DNA from: Woeseia sp034521225
Lineage (GTDB): Bacteria; Pseudomonadota; Gammaproteobacteria; Steroidobacterales; Woeseiaceae
NCBI GenBank assembly: GCA_034521225.1
Contig: JAXHMR010000029.1
Span: 1-64,000 of the forward strand
Length of the DNA: 64,000 bases
Direction of reading: 5' to 3'
Positions within the stretch are counted from its first letter, which is position 1. Each line of letters begins with the position of its first letter. The notes under the pieces are model-generated. The model saw only the letters and a program-made list of their open reading frames with translations, ran no database searches and was not told the DNA's origin. Shown here piece by piece: positions 18,776 through 27,865 of this stretch. Position numbers and translations under genes: made by a program.

Positions 18776-20139
18776 TGTCGGGTCCACCTCAAGCCAATGC
18801 CGAACTCGGTCCGGCCGTAATCGTACAGCGCGACGTCCGAGTCATTGTTGACGTAGCGCACGCGTGGGCTGATTGACAGGCCGTTGAAAAATACGTCGCG
18901 GAACTCAAGCGATAGCGCGCCGGTGAGCTGCCGGTCTTCGCGGCTTGCGCCGAAAAACAGGCCGTCGTAGTCACTCCGCATGAGCCCCACCGATGCCTGC
19001 AGGCGGGCCGCGTGATTGAGTGGCACGTACAGCCCGGCGCGAGCGCCGATCTTGCTGTTGCCATAAGGGGAGCCGGCTTCGCGTTCGTTGTCGCCGCCGC
19101 CGATGCCGGCGACGTCGAACTGCACGCCGTTGGCGTAGCGGCGCGTGAGCGTCAGTGAAAACAGCAGCCGGTTGACGTCGAGAACATCAATTGCGTCGTC
19201 GAAGCGTTGCGCGCCGCCGCGCAAGCCCAGACTCAAGCTCCAGCTGTTATTGAAGCGGCGGCCGACGGCTGTATCGAGCCCGGTGAATGATTCGTTCGCT
19301 TCGCCGTCGCGCGCGCCGAACCAGGCATCGAGGGCCGCACGGCCGAACCAGGCGCCGCGCCGCCAGCTGAATCCGCCGTTACCACTGACGATCGTCGCGT
19401 CGACGAATGGCGCATCCGGGTTGCGCCGGTGACTCGCGTGCAGGCCCGCCTGCCAGCCGAATCGCTGGCTCGCCGGCAGCCACCAGCGAAAACCGGCGCC
19501 TGCCTCGATGAACGGCGATGACGTCTCGACGTTGGCCGGGTTCAGCAGGAAACCCATGAATTGCTCGTCTGCTGTCGAGCCGTTGGCATTGCTGTCATGA
19601 CCGGCGAACAATTCGGCGTACGGCTGGAAGCGGGCGCGGGTCAGCGGCGGGGCGGCGTCAATAGCGAGCAGGTAACGCACGACGACGGCGCGCACCGGCG
19701 CCGGCGGCTGTTCTTCCAGCACACGCGCGAACAATGGCCGCGCCATCTCGTGTTGCCCGGTGTCGTACCAGGCCCGGGCCAGCTCCAGCCGTGCGCCGGA
19801 AAAGCCGGGGGCGACGGCCAGCGCTCGTTGCAGGCTGAAGATTGCTTCGCTGGCATTGCCTGAATCCAGTGCGGCGACGCCGAGCAGGTAATCGAACAAC
19901 GGGTTGCCCGCGTAGCGGGGTTCGTGGGCGGCCAGCTGTTCGTAGGCGGCATCGGGCCGGTTATCGGCGAGCAGGTCTTCCGCACCGGCCAGCAGGCCGC
20001 GGAGTTCCTCGTCGACTTCGACCTGCAGCGTCCGCGATTCGCTGCCCTGGGCGCGCGCGCCTCCCGGCGCCGCGATCCCGAGCAGCAGCAGAAGCCAGAC
20101 CATGCCCGTTATGGTTCCCCGCAGGGTTTTTTTCGGCAT
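18772..20139 (-). CDS. TPR plus outer-membrane barrel protein (Slam-like)
   Basis: 455 residues. A signal peptide (MPKKTLRGTITGMVWLLLLL then GIAAPGGARAQ) is followed by two to four TPR-like repeats (FDYLLGVAALDSGNASEAIF, SLQRALAVAPGFSGARLELA, WYDTGQHEMARPLFARVLEE). From about residue 190 to the end there is an outer-membrane barrel (FQPYAELFAGHDSNANGS, PFIEAGAGFRWWLPASQR, ending FGIGLRWTRQ). The TPR-barrel order and HDSNAN segment match the surface-lipoprotein-assembly-modifier class. Slam proteins move lipoproteins or haem-related proteins to the cell surface, and a client could be the HbpS-like lipoprotein downstream, but that is inference. The stop overlaps the FecR start (ATGA), and the cyclase stop lies 66 bases upstream. 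Confidence 0.75.
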   Translation of the reverse strand: MPKKTLRGTITGMVWLLLLLGIAAPGGARAQGSESRTLQVEVDEELRGLLAGAEDLLADNRPDAAYEQLAAHEPRYAGNPLFDYLLGVAALDSGNASEAIFSLQRALAVAPGFSGARLELARAWYDTGQHEMARPLFARVLEEQPPAPVRAVVVRYLLAIDAAPPLTRARFQPYAELFAGHDSNANGSTADEQFMGFLLNPANVETSSPFIEAGAGFRWWLPASQRFGWQAGLHASHRRNPDAPFVDATIVSGNGGFSWRRGAWFGRAALDAWFGARDGEANESFTGLDTAVGRRFNNSWSLSLGLRGGAQRFDDAIDVLDVNRLLFSLTLTRRYANGVQFDVAGIGGGDNEREAGSPYGNSKIGARAGLYVPLNHAARLQASVGLMRSDYDGLFFGASREDRQLTGALSLEFRDVFFNGLSISPRVRYVNNDSDVALYDYGRTEFGIGLRWTRQ

Positions 20140-20205
20140 CGGTTGTTCCTGTGTTTCAGGAGCAGCGGATTATGACACCGAAGACGCCGCGCTGACAGTT
20201 GCCAG

Positions 20206-22524
20206 CTATTTGCTCATGTGGACAAATACGCCGTCCCAGTCCGCGGGCGGCGGTGTTTCGCGAAAGGCTCGTATACGCTCGTGGTACATCGCGTAGAGCG
20301 GCTCGTCGTGTTCGGCGGCGAGGGCATCGAGCATTGCCGCGGCACGATCCCACTCTGCGTTGCGATAGGCGTGCAACATTTCACGGAATTGCCGTGCGGA
20401 TTCGATACGGTCCTGCGACAGTTCTGCTGTGAGGCCGAGCGGTTCGAGGATAGCGACGGGCTCATGCTTGCCCTTCACCCGCACGCGGTCCAGTTCGCGA
20501 TATGTAAAGCGTGGTGCCGCGGCCGCCGTTGCTTCGCTGACGATAATGCCAACACCGTATTGTTTCGTCAGTCCCTCGAGCCGCGAGCCGAGATTCACGA
20601 CGTCGCCCATGACGGTGTAGGCGATGCGGAATTCCGACCCCATGTTGCCGACGTTCATGATGCCACTCGCGACGCCGACGCCGACGGCGATCGGCGGCCA
20701 GCCGCGCTCGCGGAATGCGTTCTCCAGCCCGGCTACCGCGTTGATCATGCCGAGCCCGGCGGCGACGGCGTTATGGGCGTGTTCGTCGTCGTGGAGTGGC
20801 GCGCCCCAGAAAGCCATGACTGCATCGCCCATGTACTTGTCGATGGTCCCGCGATGTTGCTGGATGACGCCGGTAATCGGCGTCAGGAATTCGTTCATCA
20901 GCCTTGTCAGCTCGCGCGCATCGAGATTTTCCGAAAGAGTCGTGAAGCCGCGCACGTCGGAGAACGGCGCGGACATGTCGCGGCTGTCGCCTTCGAGCGA
21001 GGCTTCTTCGCCGCTGGTATCAAGTTCCGAGACCAGGCGCGGCGGAATGTACTGACCGAAAATACGTGACAGGTGCCGCTTGTTGCGTGACTCCACGAAA
21101 AAGCCGTAGTTGATCTGCAGCAGCGAGGTCAGCAGCGTATAACCGAGCAGCGATGCCAGCGGTACGATCAGCGACAATGATGTCCACATCCACAGGTTGA
21201 GCAATATCGAGCCACCCGTTAACAGGATAATGAGGCCGAGGGCGGCGAGCGGGGCCAGCCGCGGTAGCACGAGTGCTGTCAGCAGCCCGACGAGCACGAG
21301 CAACGTCAGCTCGAGTCCGTCCGACCAGGACGGCTGTTGCCGAATGAGGCCGTCCAGCAACCCGCCGACCAGGTTCGCGTGCGCTTCGACCCCGAAGTAA
21401 CGTTGGCCGACCGGCGTCGAACGCAGGTCCAGCAACCCGGCGGCGCTGGCGCCGAGCAGTGCTATGCGTCCTTCGAGCACGTCGGGGGGTGCGGTGCCGG
21501 CCAGCACGTCCTTCGCCGAGACGTAAGGGAAACTGCCTTGCCGGCCACGATACGGAATGTATACGGCAGCGCGTTCGTTCACCGGTATTGCCGTTTCGCC
21601 GAGCAGGATATCCTCGAGATTGATGCCGCTCATCTCTGTCGCATTCGAAGCGAAGCGAAGTTGCACCGGCGGCCCGCCCAGTGCGATCCGGGCTACCGCC
21701 AGCGCCAGTGACGGGTACAGGTCGCCGCCGAATTCCTGCACCAGGGGCGCGCGGCGGAACACGCCGTCGCTGTCGATCAGCGGTGCATCGAAATATCCGC
21801 CAGCGGCGGCGTTATTCTGCAGGTCCGGCAGGTTGCCGATGTACCCTTCCGCCTCGACGAATGGCACCGACACGCCGGCAATCTCCTCCGCCGTGAGCAG
21901 CGGTGGCGGCAACGCACCGGTGGCGACCGGTTCGTCCGGCGCGAGTGAGTCCTTGAATACGAAACCCGTTACGATGTCGCGAGCGATGAACGATTCGGCG
22001 AACCGGATGTTCGTGTCGATACGCAGGCGCAGCAAATCCAGTGCAGTGCGCACTTCGTCGTCCGCGGCCAGTTCGCTTGCCGCCAGCTCGTCGATCAGCC
22101 GTTCCGCGGAGCTTTCCTCGGCCTCGGCAAACAGCACGTCGAGGCCGAGGACCGTTATGCCGTAGTCGTCGACGCAGCCGGTCAACAATCGCCGCCAGCG
22201 TGCTGGCGCGGCCACGGCCAGCTGGCCCAATTCCAGCTGGCTGGCCTCGTATCCTCCACGATGGCGATGCCGCCGATCCACCGTATCCGGCATCGTCAGT
22301 CGCAAGAACCGCGCATCGTAAAGATAGTGTTCCACGCGATCGATAATCTCGAGGCGCGGCGCCCCGGCAATATGCAACGCAAACCCCACCAACGCCACGG
22401 CACTGATGGCAATACAAAGGAACAGATGCACGTCCAGCGGTGCGTGGGCAGCAGCTTGCGTGCGCGACAATTTACACGAAAATGGGCAGGGCAAGCCTAA
22501 CCCGGACACGCACGATCGCTGCAT
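20206..22524 (-). CDS. CHASE2-domain class III adenylate/guanylate cyclase, frameshifted N-terminus
   Basis: The N-terminal membrane helix (HLFLCIAISAVALVGFALHI) is followed by an extracytoplasmic CHASE2 sensor domain. After correction of indels between 22170 and 22270 it shows the family pattern of an IDE-type strand, LGQWPWPR and ITVLGLDVLFAE. Three membrane helices follow (LTLLVLVGLLTALVLPRLAP to YTLLTSLLQI), then a class III cyclase domain with FSDVRGFTTLSE and GTIDKYMGDAVMAFWGAP, carrying both metal-binding aspartates, and VMGDVVNLGSRLEGL. A short helical tail ends the protein. It makes cAMP or cGMP in the cytoplasm; the substrate cannot be decided by eye. The start codon is uncertain (TTG near 22470 or GTG near 22433 are possible). 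It heads the ten-gene cluster that also encodes a protein with two cNMP-binding domains, a natural target. Confidence 0.88.
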   Translation of the reverse strand: MQRSCVSGLGLPCPFSCKLSRTQAAAHAPLDVHLFLCIAISAVALVGFALHIAGAPRLEIIDRVEHYLYDARFLRLTMPDTVDRRHRHRGGYEASQLELGQLAVAAPARWRRLLTGCVDDYGITVLGLDVLFAEAEESSAERLIDELAASELAADDEVRTALDLLRLRIDTNIRFAESFIARDIVTGFVFKDSLAPDEPVATGALPPPLLTAEEIAGVSVPFVEAEGYIGNLPDLQNNAAAGGYFDAPLIDSDGVFRRAPLVQEFGGDLYPSLALAVARIALGGPPVQLRFASNATEMSGINLEDILLGETAIPVNERAAVYIPYRGRQGSFPYVSAKDVLAGTAPPDVLEGRIALLGASAAGLLDLRSTPVGQRYFGVEAHANLVGGLLDGLIRQQPSWSDGLELTLLVLVGLLTALVLPRLAPLAALGLIILLTGGSILLNLWMWTSLSLIVPLASLLGYTLLTSLLQINYGFFVESRNKRHLSRIFGQYIPPRLVSELDTSGEEASLEGDSRDMSAPFSDVRGFTTLSENLDARELTRLMNEFLTPITGVIQQHRGTIDKYMGDAVMAFWGAPLHDDEHAHNAVAAGLGMINAVAGLENAFRERGWPPIAVGVGVASGIMNVGNMGSEFRIAYTVMGDVVNLGSRLEGLTKQYGVGIIVSEATAAAAPRFTYRELDRVRVKGKHEPVAILEPLGLTAELSQDRIESARQFREMLHAYRNAEWDRAAAMLDALAAEHDEPLYAMYHERIRAFRETPPPADWDGVFVHMSK

Positions 22525-22736
22525 GGCGGGCAGCCGGGTACTCAGATCCGCGGGCGTTCCCAGCTTCCGGCGGGCCGCATTGGCGCGGCGAATCGACTCG
22601 CTTTCCAGTTCAATGAACCCGGCGTCGCCGCTCCATCGTTCAAAAGCTGGCGACGGGAAAGCGGCAAAAAGACGAGGACAGGCGTGATTGCCGCGAGTTA
22701 CGATTCAGGCTGACTGGCAGAAGGCGGTGGTGGGTA

Positions 22737-23681
22737 ATGACCGTAACGACAACCGGGTTGTTCGAACGCGCGCTCGCAAGCGGCCGGCCGATATCGCTGG
22801 ACGGTGGCCTCGCGACCGAACTTGAAGCGCGTGGTTACGACATCGGCACACGCTTGTGGTCGGCTGCACTGCTGCAGTCCAATCCGGCGGCGATCGTTGC
22901 CGCGCACCGTGCGTTTCTCGAGGCGGGCGCAGATATCATTATTACTGCCAGCTACCAGGCCAGCGTCGAGGGATTCGCATCGCTTGGTGTTGCGGCCGCG
23001 GATGCCGAAGCGCTGATCGAGCGCTCCGTCGTGCTGGCGTGCGAGGCACGGAAGCAATTCCTGGACGCACATCCCGGGACGACGCGCGTGCCGTTGGTTG
23101 CCGCGAGCATCGGGCCGTACGGCGCGGCCCTGCACGATGGCTCCGAGTACACTGGTGTGTACGCGGTGAGCAAAGCCGGGCTGCGGCAGTTCCACGAACG
23201 CCGCCTCGCCCTGCTCGATCGTTCGGACGCCGACCTGCTTGCCTGCGAGACGATTCCAAACCGCCGCGAAGCCGAGGTGTTGTGCAACCTGCTCGAGCAG
23301 GCGCGTTTACCGGCCTGGGTCAGTTTCTGCTGTCGCGACGAAGCGCACTTAAGCGACGGCACGCCGTTGCGCGATGTCTGCGCGCTGTTCGCTGACCATC
23401 CAAACGTGCGGGCCCTGGGCGTCAACTGCACCCGACCGCAATTTGTCACGTCGCTGATTGCCGAAATCCGTGCCGCGGCGCCGGGCAAGGCTGTCGTCGT
23501 TTATCCGAACTCCGGCGAGACTTACGACGCGGCCACGAACTCCTGGTCCGGCGATGCGAGCCTGGCGGCCTGCGCCGGGTCGGCACGCGAGTGGCAGCGC
23601 GCTGGAGCAAGCTTGATCGGGGGTTGCTGCCGCATCGGCCCGGAGCAAATCGCGGCCATTCACCGGACCTTGTCTGGCTGA
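22737..23681 (+). CDS. mmuM: Homocysteine S-methyltransferase
   Basis: 314 residues, the normal length for the MmuM/BHMT class. It transfers a methyl group, typically from S-methylmethionine, to homocysteine to give methionine in the cytoplasm. It has the N-terminal LDGGLATELEARG, the AGADIIITASYQAS strand, the first zinc cysteine in VRALGVNCTRP and the paired zinc cysteines in LIGGCCRIGP near the end. The gene is intact and is the first rightward gene after the cyclase, with a 212-base divergent gap that shows no recognisable operator. No S-methylmethionine permease is next to it. An upstream GGTGGTGGG sequence serves as a weak ribosome site. Confidence 0.9.
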   Translation: MTVTTTGLFERALASGRPISLDGGLATELEARGYDIGTRLWSAALLQSNPAAIVAAHRAFLEAGADIIITASYQASVEGFASLGVAAADAEALIERSVVLACEARKQFLDAHPGTTRVPLVAASIGPYGAALHDGSEYTGVYAVSKAGLRQFHERRLALLDRSDADLLACETIPNRREAEVLCNLLEQARLPAWVSFCCRDEAHLSDGTPLRDVCALFADHPNVRALGVNCTRPQFVTSLIAEIRAAAPGKAVVVYPNSGETYDAATNSWSGDASLAACAGSAREWQRAGASLIGGCCRIGPEQIAAIHRTLSG

Positions 23682-23890
23682 GCGGCCAGCCCGCGTTTGC
23701 GGGTAGCATGCAATGGGGACGGCAATCTGAGCAACTTCGATGCTGCTGTTGAAGCAGCCGGAAATGTGGTTGTGGCCAGGATTGGACAACGGCTCGGGGC
23801 GGCGTCTACGGATTCCTTATTAATTTCGAGTGTCCGGATCCAGGGTACGATTGCCGGATGGATTTGGAACAGGGCCTGGCTGTGGCGCGA

Positions 23891-24571
23891 ATGCCGTACT
23901 CGACGTTTCTCATCGATCTCGACCACACGCTGTTCGACTCCGATGCGTCGGAGCTTGCAGCGTTTTCGCGTACGTTGGGCATCGCAGGCGTGCAGCCCGA
24001 CGACGGTCAAGTCGAGGCTTTTCGTCGAATCAATCTTGAGTTGTGGCGGCAGGTAGAGCTTGGCCAGATGATTCCACAGCAGGTCAAACTTCGGCGCTTC
24101 GAGCGGTTGGTTGAAGAATTGGCGCTGGATGCAGATGCCGGCGCCATGGCGGAGGCGTACGTCGCCGGTCTCGCAAACAATGGCGAACTATACCCGGGCG
24201 CCCTTGAGGTTCTCGAAGCCCTGGCCGAAAGTGCATCGCTCGCGCTCGTTACCAACGGGCTTGGCGAAGTGCAGCGCGCCCGTATCGAGCGCACCGGTAT
24301 CCGGTCGTATTTCGATGCGATCGTGATTTCCGCTGAAGTCGGCACCGCCAAGCCGGCACAGGACATTTTCAACATCGCATTCGACCAACTTGGCGCGCCA
24401 CAAAAGGAAACCGCCGTGATGGTCGGCGACAACCTGGCATCCGATATTCGCGGCGGTACGAACTACGGCATTTCGACGTGCTGGTACAACCCGCGACGCC
24501 GGCAGCCGGGTCCGGACGATCGCATCACTCACGAAATTCACGCACTCGACGGCCTGCTCGCCCTGAGTTAA
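23891..24571 (+). CDS. HAD-family phosphatase, YjjG-like nucleotidase
   Basis: I chose the ATG at 23891 (MPYSTFLIDLDHTLFD); the frame opens 11 codons earlier, but the family starts just before the first motif. All HAD motifs are present: DLDHTLFDSD (nucleophile and acid Asp), LALVTNG (motif II Thr), GTAKPAQ (motif III Lys) and VGDNLASDI (motif IV). The helical cap lies between the first and second motifs. Length of about 227 residues and motif spacing match the YjjG group, which dephosphorylates non-canonical pyrimidine nucleotides, keeping them out of DNA. Close HAD relatives differ in substrate, so the exact activity is open. It is intact and stands alone, 83 bases ahead of the peptidase gene. 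Confidence 0.8.
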   Translation: MPYSTFLIDLDHTLFDSDASELAAFSRTLGIAGVQPDDGQVEAFRRINLELWRQVELGQMIPQQVKLRRFERLVEELALDADAGAMAEAYVAGLANNGELYPGALEVLEALAESASLALVTNGLGEVQRARIERTGIRSYFDAIVISAEVGTAKPAQDIFNIAFDQLGAPQKETAVMVGDNLASDIRGGTNYGISTCWYNPRRRQPGPDDRITHEIHALDGLLALS

Positions 24572-24653
24572 AGCTAAAAAATGAGCGCACGAGTTCGCGA
24601 CTGTCATGTCGGCTTCCGATAAGCAATAATCCCCGCGGCCCAAGGAGACCCCA

Positions 24654-26157
24654 ATGCCCGAACTGAAATTCCCCGCGTTACGCTGTATTTCGCTACTGCC
24701 CCTGTTCTTGCTCGCCGCCTGTGGCGCAGACGAGCCGGATGGGGCACCGGCCGCCGCCACCGTGCCCGCACCGGCGGCCGCCGCTCCACCAGACACATCG
24801 CTGCCGCCCCACCAGCAAATGGCGCGCGACTTTCTCGAAGAACTGGTCGAGATCGACACCACCCACAGCACCGGCAACACGACGAAAGCCGCCGAAGCGA
24901 TGGCCGCGCATCTGCTCGCCGCCGGCTTTCCCGAGGACGATGTCCACGTGCTCGGGCCGCGCCCGAACAAGGGTAACCTGGTCGTGCGCTATCGCGGCCG
25001 CGACACCAACCGCGAGCCGCTGCTGCTGCTCGCCGCGCATCGACGTCGTCGAGGCCGGAGCCGGCCGACTGGTCCATGGACCCGTTCGCTTCTCGTCGAG
25101 CAGGACGGCTACTACTACGGCCGCGGGCACGCTCGATGACAAGGACGAGGCCGCGATCCACATCGCCAACCTGATCCGCCTGCGCGAGGAAGGCTTCCAG
25201 CCCGACCGCGACATCATCGTCGCACTGACGGCCGACGAGGAAGGCGGCACCGACAATGGCGTCGTCTGGCTGCTCGAGAACCACCGCGAGCTGATCGACG
25301 CCGAATACGCGCTGAATGAAGGCGGCGGCCGGCGCGATGCAGGATGGCCGGCGCGCTCTCCAACGACGTGCCGGCCAGCGAAAAGGTCTACCAGAGCTTC
25401 ACGCATTCACGACGAAGAGACCCCGGTGGCCAGCGGTTCACTCCCGGTCAAGGAAAATGCCATCTATCGGCCTGGCCGACGCGCGCTCGTGTGCGCCTGC
25501 GGGCCTACTTCGACTTCCGGGTCTCGCTGAACGAAGTCGCGCGCGAGTTTTTTCGAGCGCTCGTCGCGCATGGAACAAGGCGAATTGGCCGAGGCAATGC
25601 CGGGCGTGCTGCAGAGCCCGCAGCGCCGAACGAGGCCGTGTCCCGGATACCTGTCGCCGACGCCGTTCTACAATTCACGCCTGCGCACGACCTGCGTCGC
25701 CACGATGCTGCAGGGCGGCCACGCCGAAAACGCATTGCCGCAAAGCGCGCAGGCCACCGTCAACTGCCGCGTCCTGCCCAACGAGACGGTTGCCGACGTG
25801 CAGGCCACGCTCGAGTCAGTCGTTGACGATGACCAGGTCATCATTACCCCCGTCGCTGACGCAACGCCGTCCCCGGCATCCCCGCTGACCGCCGAAGTGC
25901 TGGAACCGATCACCCGCATTACCGAAGCAATGTGGCCCGGCGTTCCGGTACTGCCGACGATGAGCACCGGCGCCACCGACGGCCTGTTCCTGAGAAACGC
26001 CGGCATCCCGGTCTACGGCGTATCCGGTCTCTTCAGCGACATCGACGACAACCGCGCGCACGGCCGGGACGAACGCATACTGATTGAGTCGTACTTTGAG
26101 GGACAGGAGTTCCTGTACAGGCTGACGAAGGCGTTGTCGCGCTCGGACGTGGAATAG
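24654..26157 (+). CDS. M20-family metallopeptidase lipoprotein, frameshifted
   Basis: The start at ATG 24654 has an AAGGAG ribosome site and a lipoprotein signal (LLPLFLLAACG, Cys at the lipobox). The text then follows the M20 exopeptidase family: FLEELVEIDTTHSTGN, a metal-binding HIDVVEAG segment recovered after correcting an insertion near 25040, GTLDDKDEAAIH, and TADEEGGTDNG with the catalytic Glu. The end carries GATDGLFLRNAGIPVYGVSG. Sense changes frame near 25040, 25125, 25340, 25430, 25560 and 25640, so the copy as written cannot be translated. The corrected protein would be about 495 residues. These enzymes cut peptides or acyl-amino acids with two zinc ions. I think the breaks are sequencing errors, since the C-terminal 190 residues are pristine, but a pseudogene is not excluded. 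Confidence 0.75.
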
Positions 26158-26178
26158 CAAAAAAGCGGTCGAGGAAAT

Positions 26179-26222
26179 CAGGGGTCGAACCGGTTTACTG
26201 CGTAAGGCGGTTCGAACCCTGG
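26179..26222. repeat. GGGGTCGAACCG palindrome, second copy
   Basis: CAGGGGTCGAACCG at 26179-26192 pairs with CGGTTCGAACCCTGG at 26208-26222, with one extra A in the right arm. The 15-base loop contains TTTACTGCGTAA. It lies between the peptidase stop and the next start, so it may end the peptidase transcript. Same family as 3238-3291. Confidence 0.7.
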
Positions 26223-26252
26223 TTTCGCGACCCTTAATAAGGAAGTGACAAA

Positions 26253-27692
26253 GTGATCCTCACCAACGTGCCGCAAGACCTCCGCGGCGAAATCAATACC
26301 CTGCTCGGCGACCTGGAAAAGTCCCTCGCCATGGTCATCCGCGAAACCGACACCCGCATCGCGCTACCCCCGGGCGCCAGGGAAGCGCTGGCCGGTTTGC
26401 CCGAGCCGCTTCCGGAGCACGGCACCGGCGCACGGAAACGGTCGAGCGCCTGCTCGAACTTTGCGATAAGGCCGGTGGCAACACGGCGGGTCCGAAATGC
26501 TTTCATTTCGTCATCGGCGGTAGCACGCCGGCAGCACTCGCTGCGGACCTGCTCGCGACTGCCTATGACGCCGTCACGTACACGTGGGTGCTGTCGCCCG
26601 TTGGCGTGCAGATGGAGCTGCAGGCACTTGACTGGCTGAAGGAACTGTTCCGGCTGCCCAAGGAGTGGGCCGGCGTCATCGTTACCGGTGCGACGATGGC
26701 CAACTTCGTCTGCCTGGCCGCGGCGCGGCAATGGTGGGGCGAGCAGCACGGTGCCGATGTGTCTGACACGGGCCTCCGGCCGGCCTGCAGATGCCGGTGC
26801 TGACGTCAGGTTTCGTGCACGCGAGCACGCGCAAGGTGCTGGCCTTGCAAGGCGTCGGCCGCGGTCACCTGCAATGCCTGTCGGCGGACGAGTTCGGGCG
26901 CCTCGATAAAGCCGCGCTGAAGCGTGCGCTGGAAGATCTCGACGGCAAACCAGCTGTCGTCTATACCGATCAGGCGCGGTGGAGGTTAATGCCAGGTGAG
27001 TTCGACCCCGTCAGCGACATGATCGACCTCGCGCGGCAGGCATGACTGCTGGGTGCATGTTGACGGCAGCATTCGGCCTTTTCGCCGAGGGTTTCCCCGC
27101 GCGCCGCTCACCTGGCGCGAGGGCGTGGAGCGCGCCGAACTCCGCCACCGTCGACGGCCACAAGTGGCTCAGACGTACCCTACGATTCGGGCTACGCGTT
27201 TGTCCGTGATCATGACCTGATGGCGCGCGCCTTCCGCTACTCCGCCGACTACCTTCCCGCCGAAGACGACCCGCGACCAACGCCTGGCGCTATCGGCCCG
27301 GAAAGCTCACGCCGCGCCCGCAGCTTTGCCGTCTGGGCGACGCTGAAAGCATACGGGCGCGACGGCCAGCAGCGCATCGTCGAACACTGCCTCGACATCG
27401 CGCAGCATTTCGCCCGGCAAGTCGAGCGCGCGGAAACGCTGGAGCTGATGCACCAGCCCCAACTGAACATCGTCGCGTTTAAGTACAACCCGGAGGCTTA
27501 AGAGAGGAACAACTCGACGACCTGAACCGGCGCCTGGGCGAGGCAGTACTTGCGGATGGCAGGTTCCTCGTCGGCACATCAAAGCTTGGCCGGCGGACCG
27601 TGTTCAGGCCAGCATTTTCGAACTGGCGCACGCGGGAAGAGGATGTGGAGGAGTTCGCAGCGGTGGTCCAGGAGCTGGGGGCGGGTCAATAA
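26253..27692 (+). CDS. PLP-dependent decarboxylase (group II), frameshifted
   Basis: The gene starts at GTG 26253 (ILTNVPQDLRGEINTLLGDL follows) and its sense can be traced to TAA 27692. Family landmarks are FHFVIGGSTPAALAADLLA, LPKEWAGVIVTGATMANFVC, a HVDGAFG segment recovered by removing one base near 27065, the cofactor lysine in TVDGHKWL, and a C-terminal domain with ARSFAVWATLKAYGRDGQQ. This is the glutamate/aromatic-L-amino-acid decarboxylase fold, which removes CO2 from an amino acid using pyridoxal phosphate. Frame changes occur near 26430, 26490, 26790, 27040, 27150, 27210, 27495 and 27590, the highest density in the window. The corrected length is about 475 residues. The substrate cannot be inferred. 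Confidence 0.7.
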
Positions 27693-27753
27693 GGGTTAAT
27701 CAGAGGGCTAATCAGGAAACTCACAATTGATCAGGGCGATCGGATTAGGCCAA

Positions 27754-27799
27754 TAAGGACACTCACAATTGATCGGTGGCTTAATTGTAAGTGTCCTTA
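27754..27799. repeat. Inverted repeat with ACTCACAATT arms
   Basis: TAAGGACACTCACAATT at 27754-27770 pairs with AATTGTAAGTGTCCTTA at 27783-27799, 16 of 17 positions matching, around a 12-base loop. A partial extra copy of the left arm (ACTCACAATTGATC) lies at about 27719-27732. It follows the decarboxylase stop and adjoins another palindrome, so the pair may form a bidirectional terminator between convergent genes. Confidence 0.6.
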
Positions 27800-27810
27800 A
27801 TAAAAAATAA

Positions 27811-27840
27811 GGGGTCGAACCGAATGATCGGTTTGACCCC
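27811..27840. repeat. GGGGTCGAACCG palindrome, third copy
   Basis: GGGGTCGAACCGA at 27811-27823 pairs with TCGGTTTGACCCC at 27828-27840, one mismatch, with a four-base loop ATGA. It is the tightest copy of the family and lies just past the end of the stress-protein gene that runs toward it on the minus strand. Read leftward, the stem is followed by TTATTTTTTATT, a good T-run, so it is a convincing terminator for that gene. Confidence 0.7.
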
Positions 27841-27865
27841 TAAAGCTTGAACCTCTTTGATTTCC

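Noticed and set aside
26253..27692. Calling the decarboxylase a true pseudogene.
   Set aside because: All motifs are restored by single-base edits, and neighbouring genes show the same error type; sequencing error is the simpler reading, though not proven.
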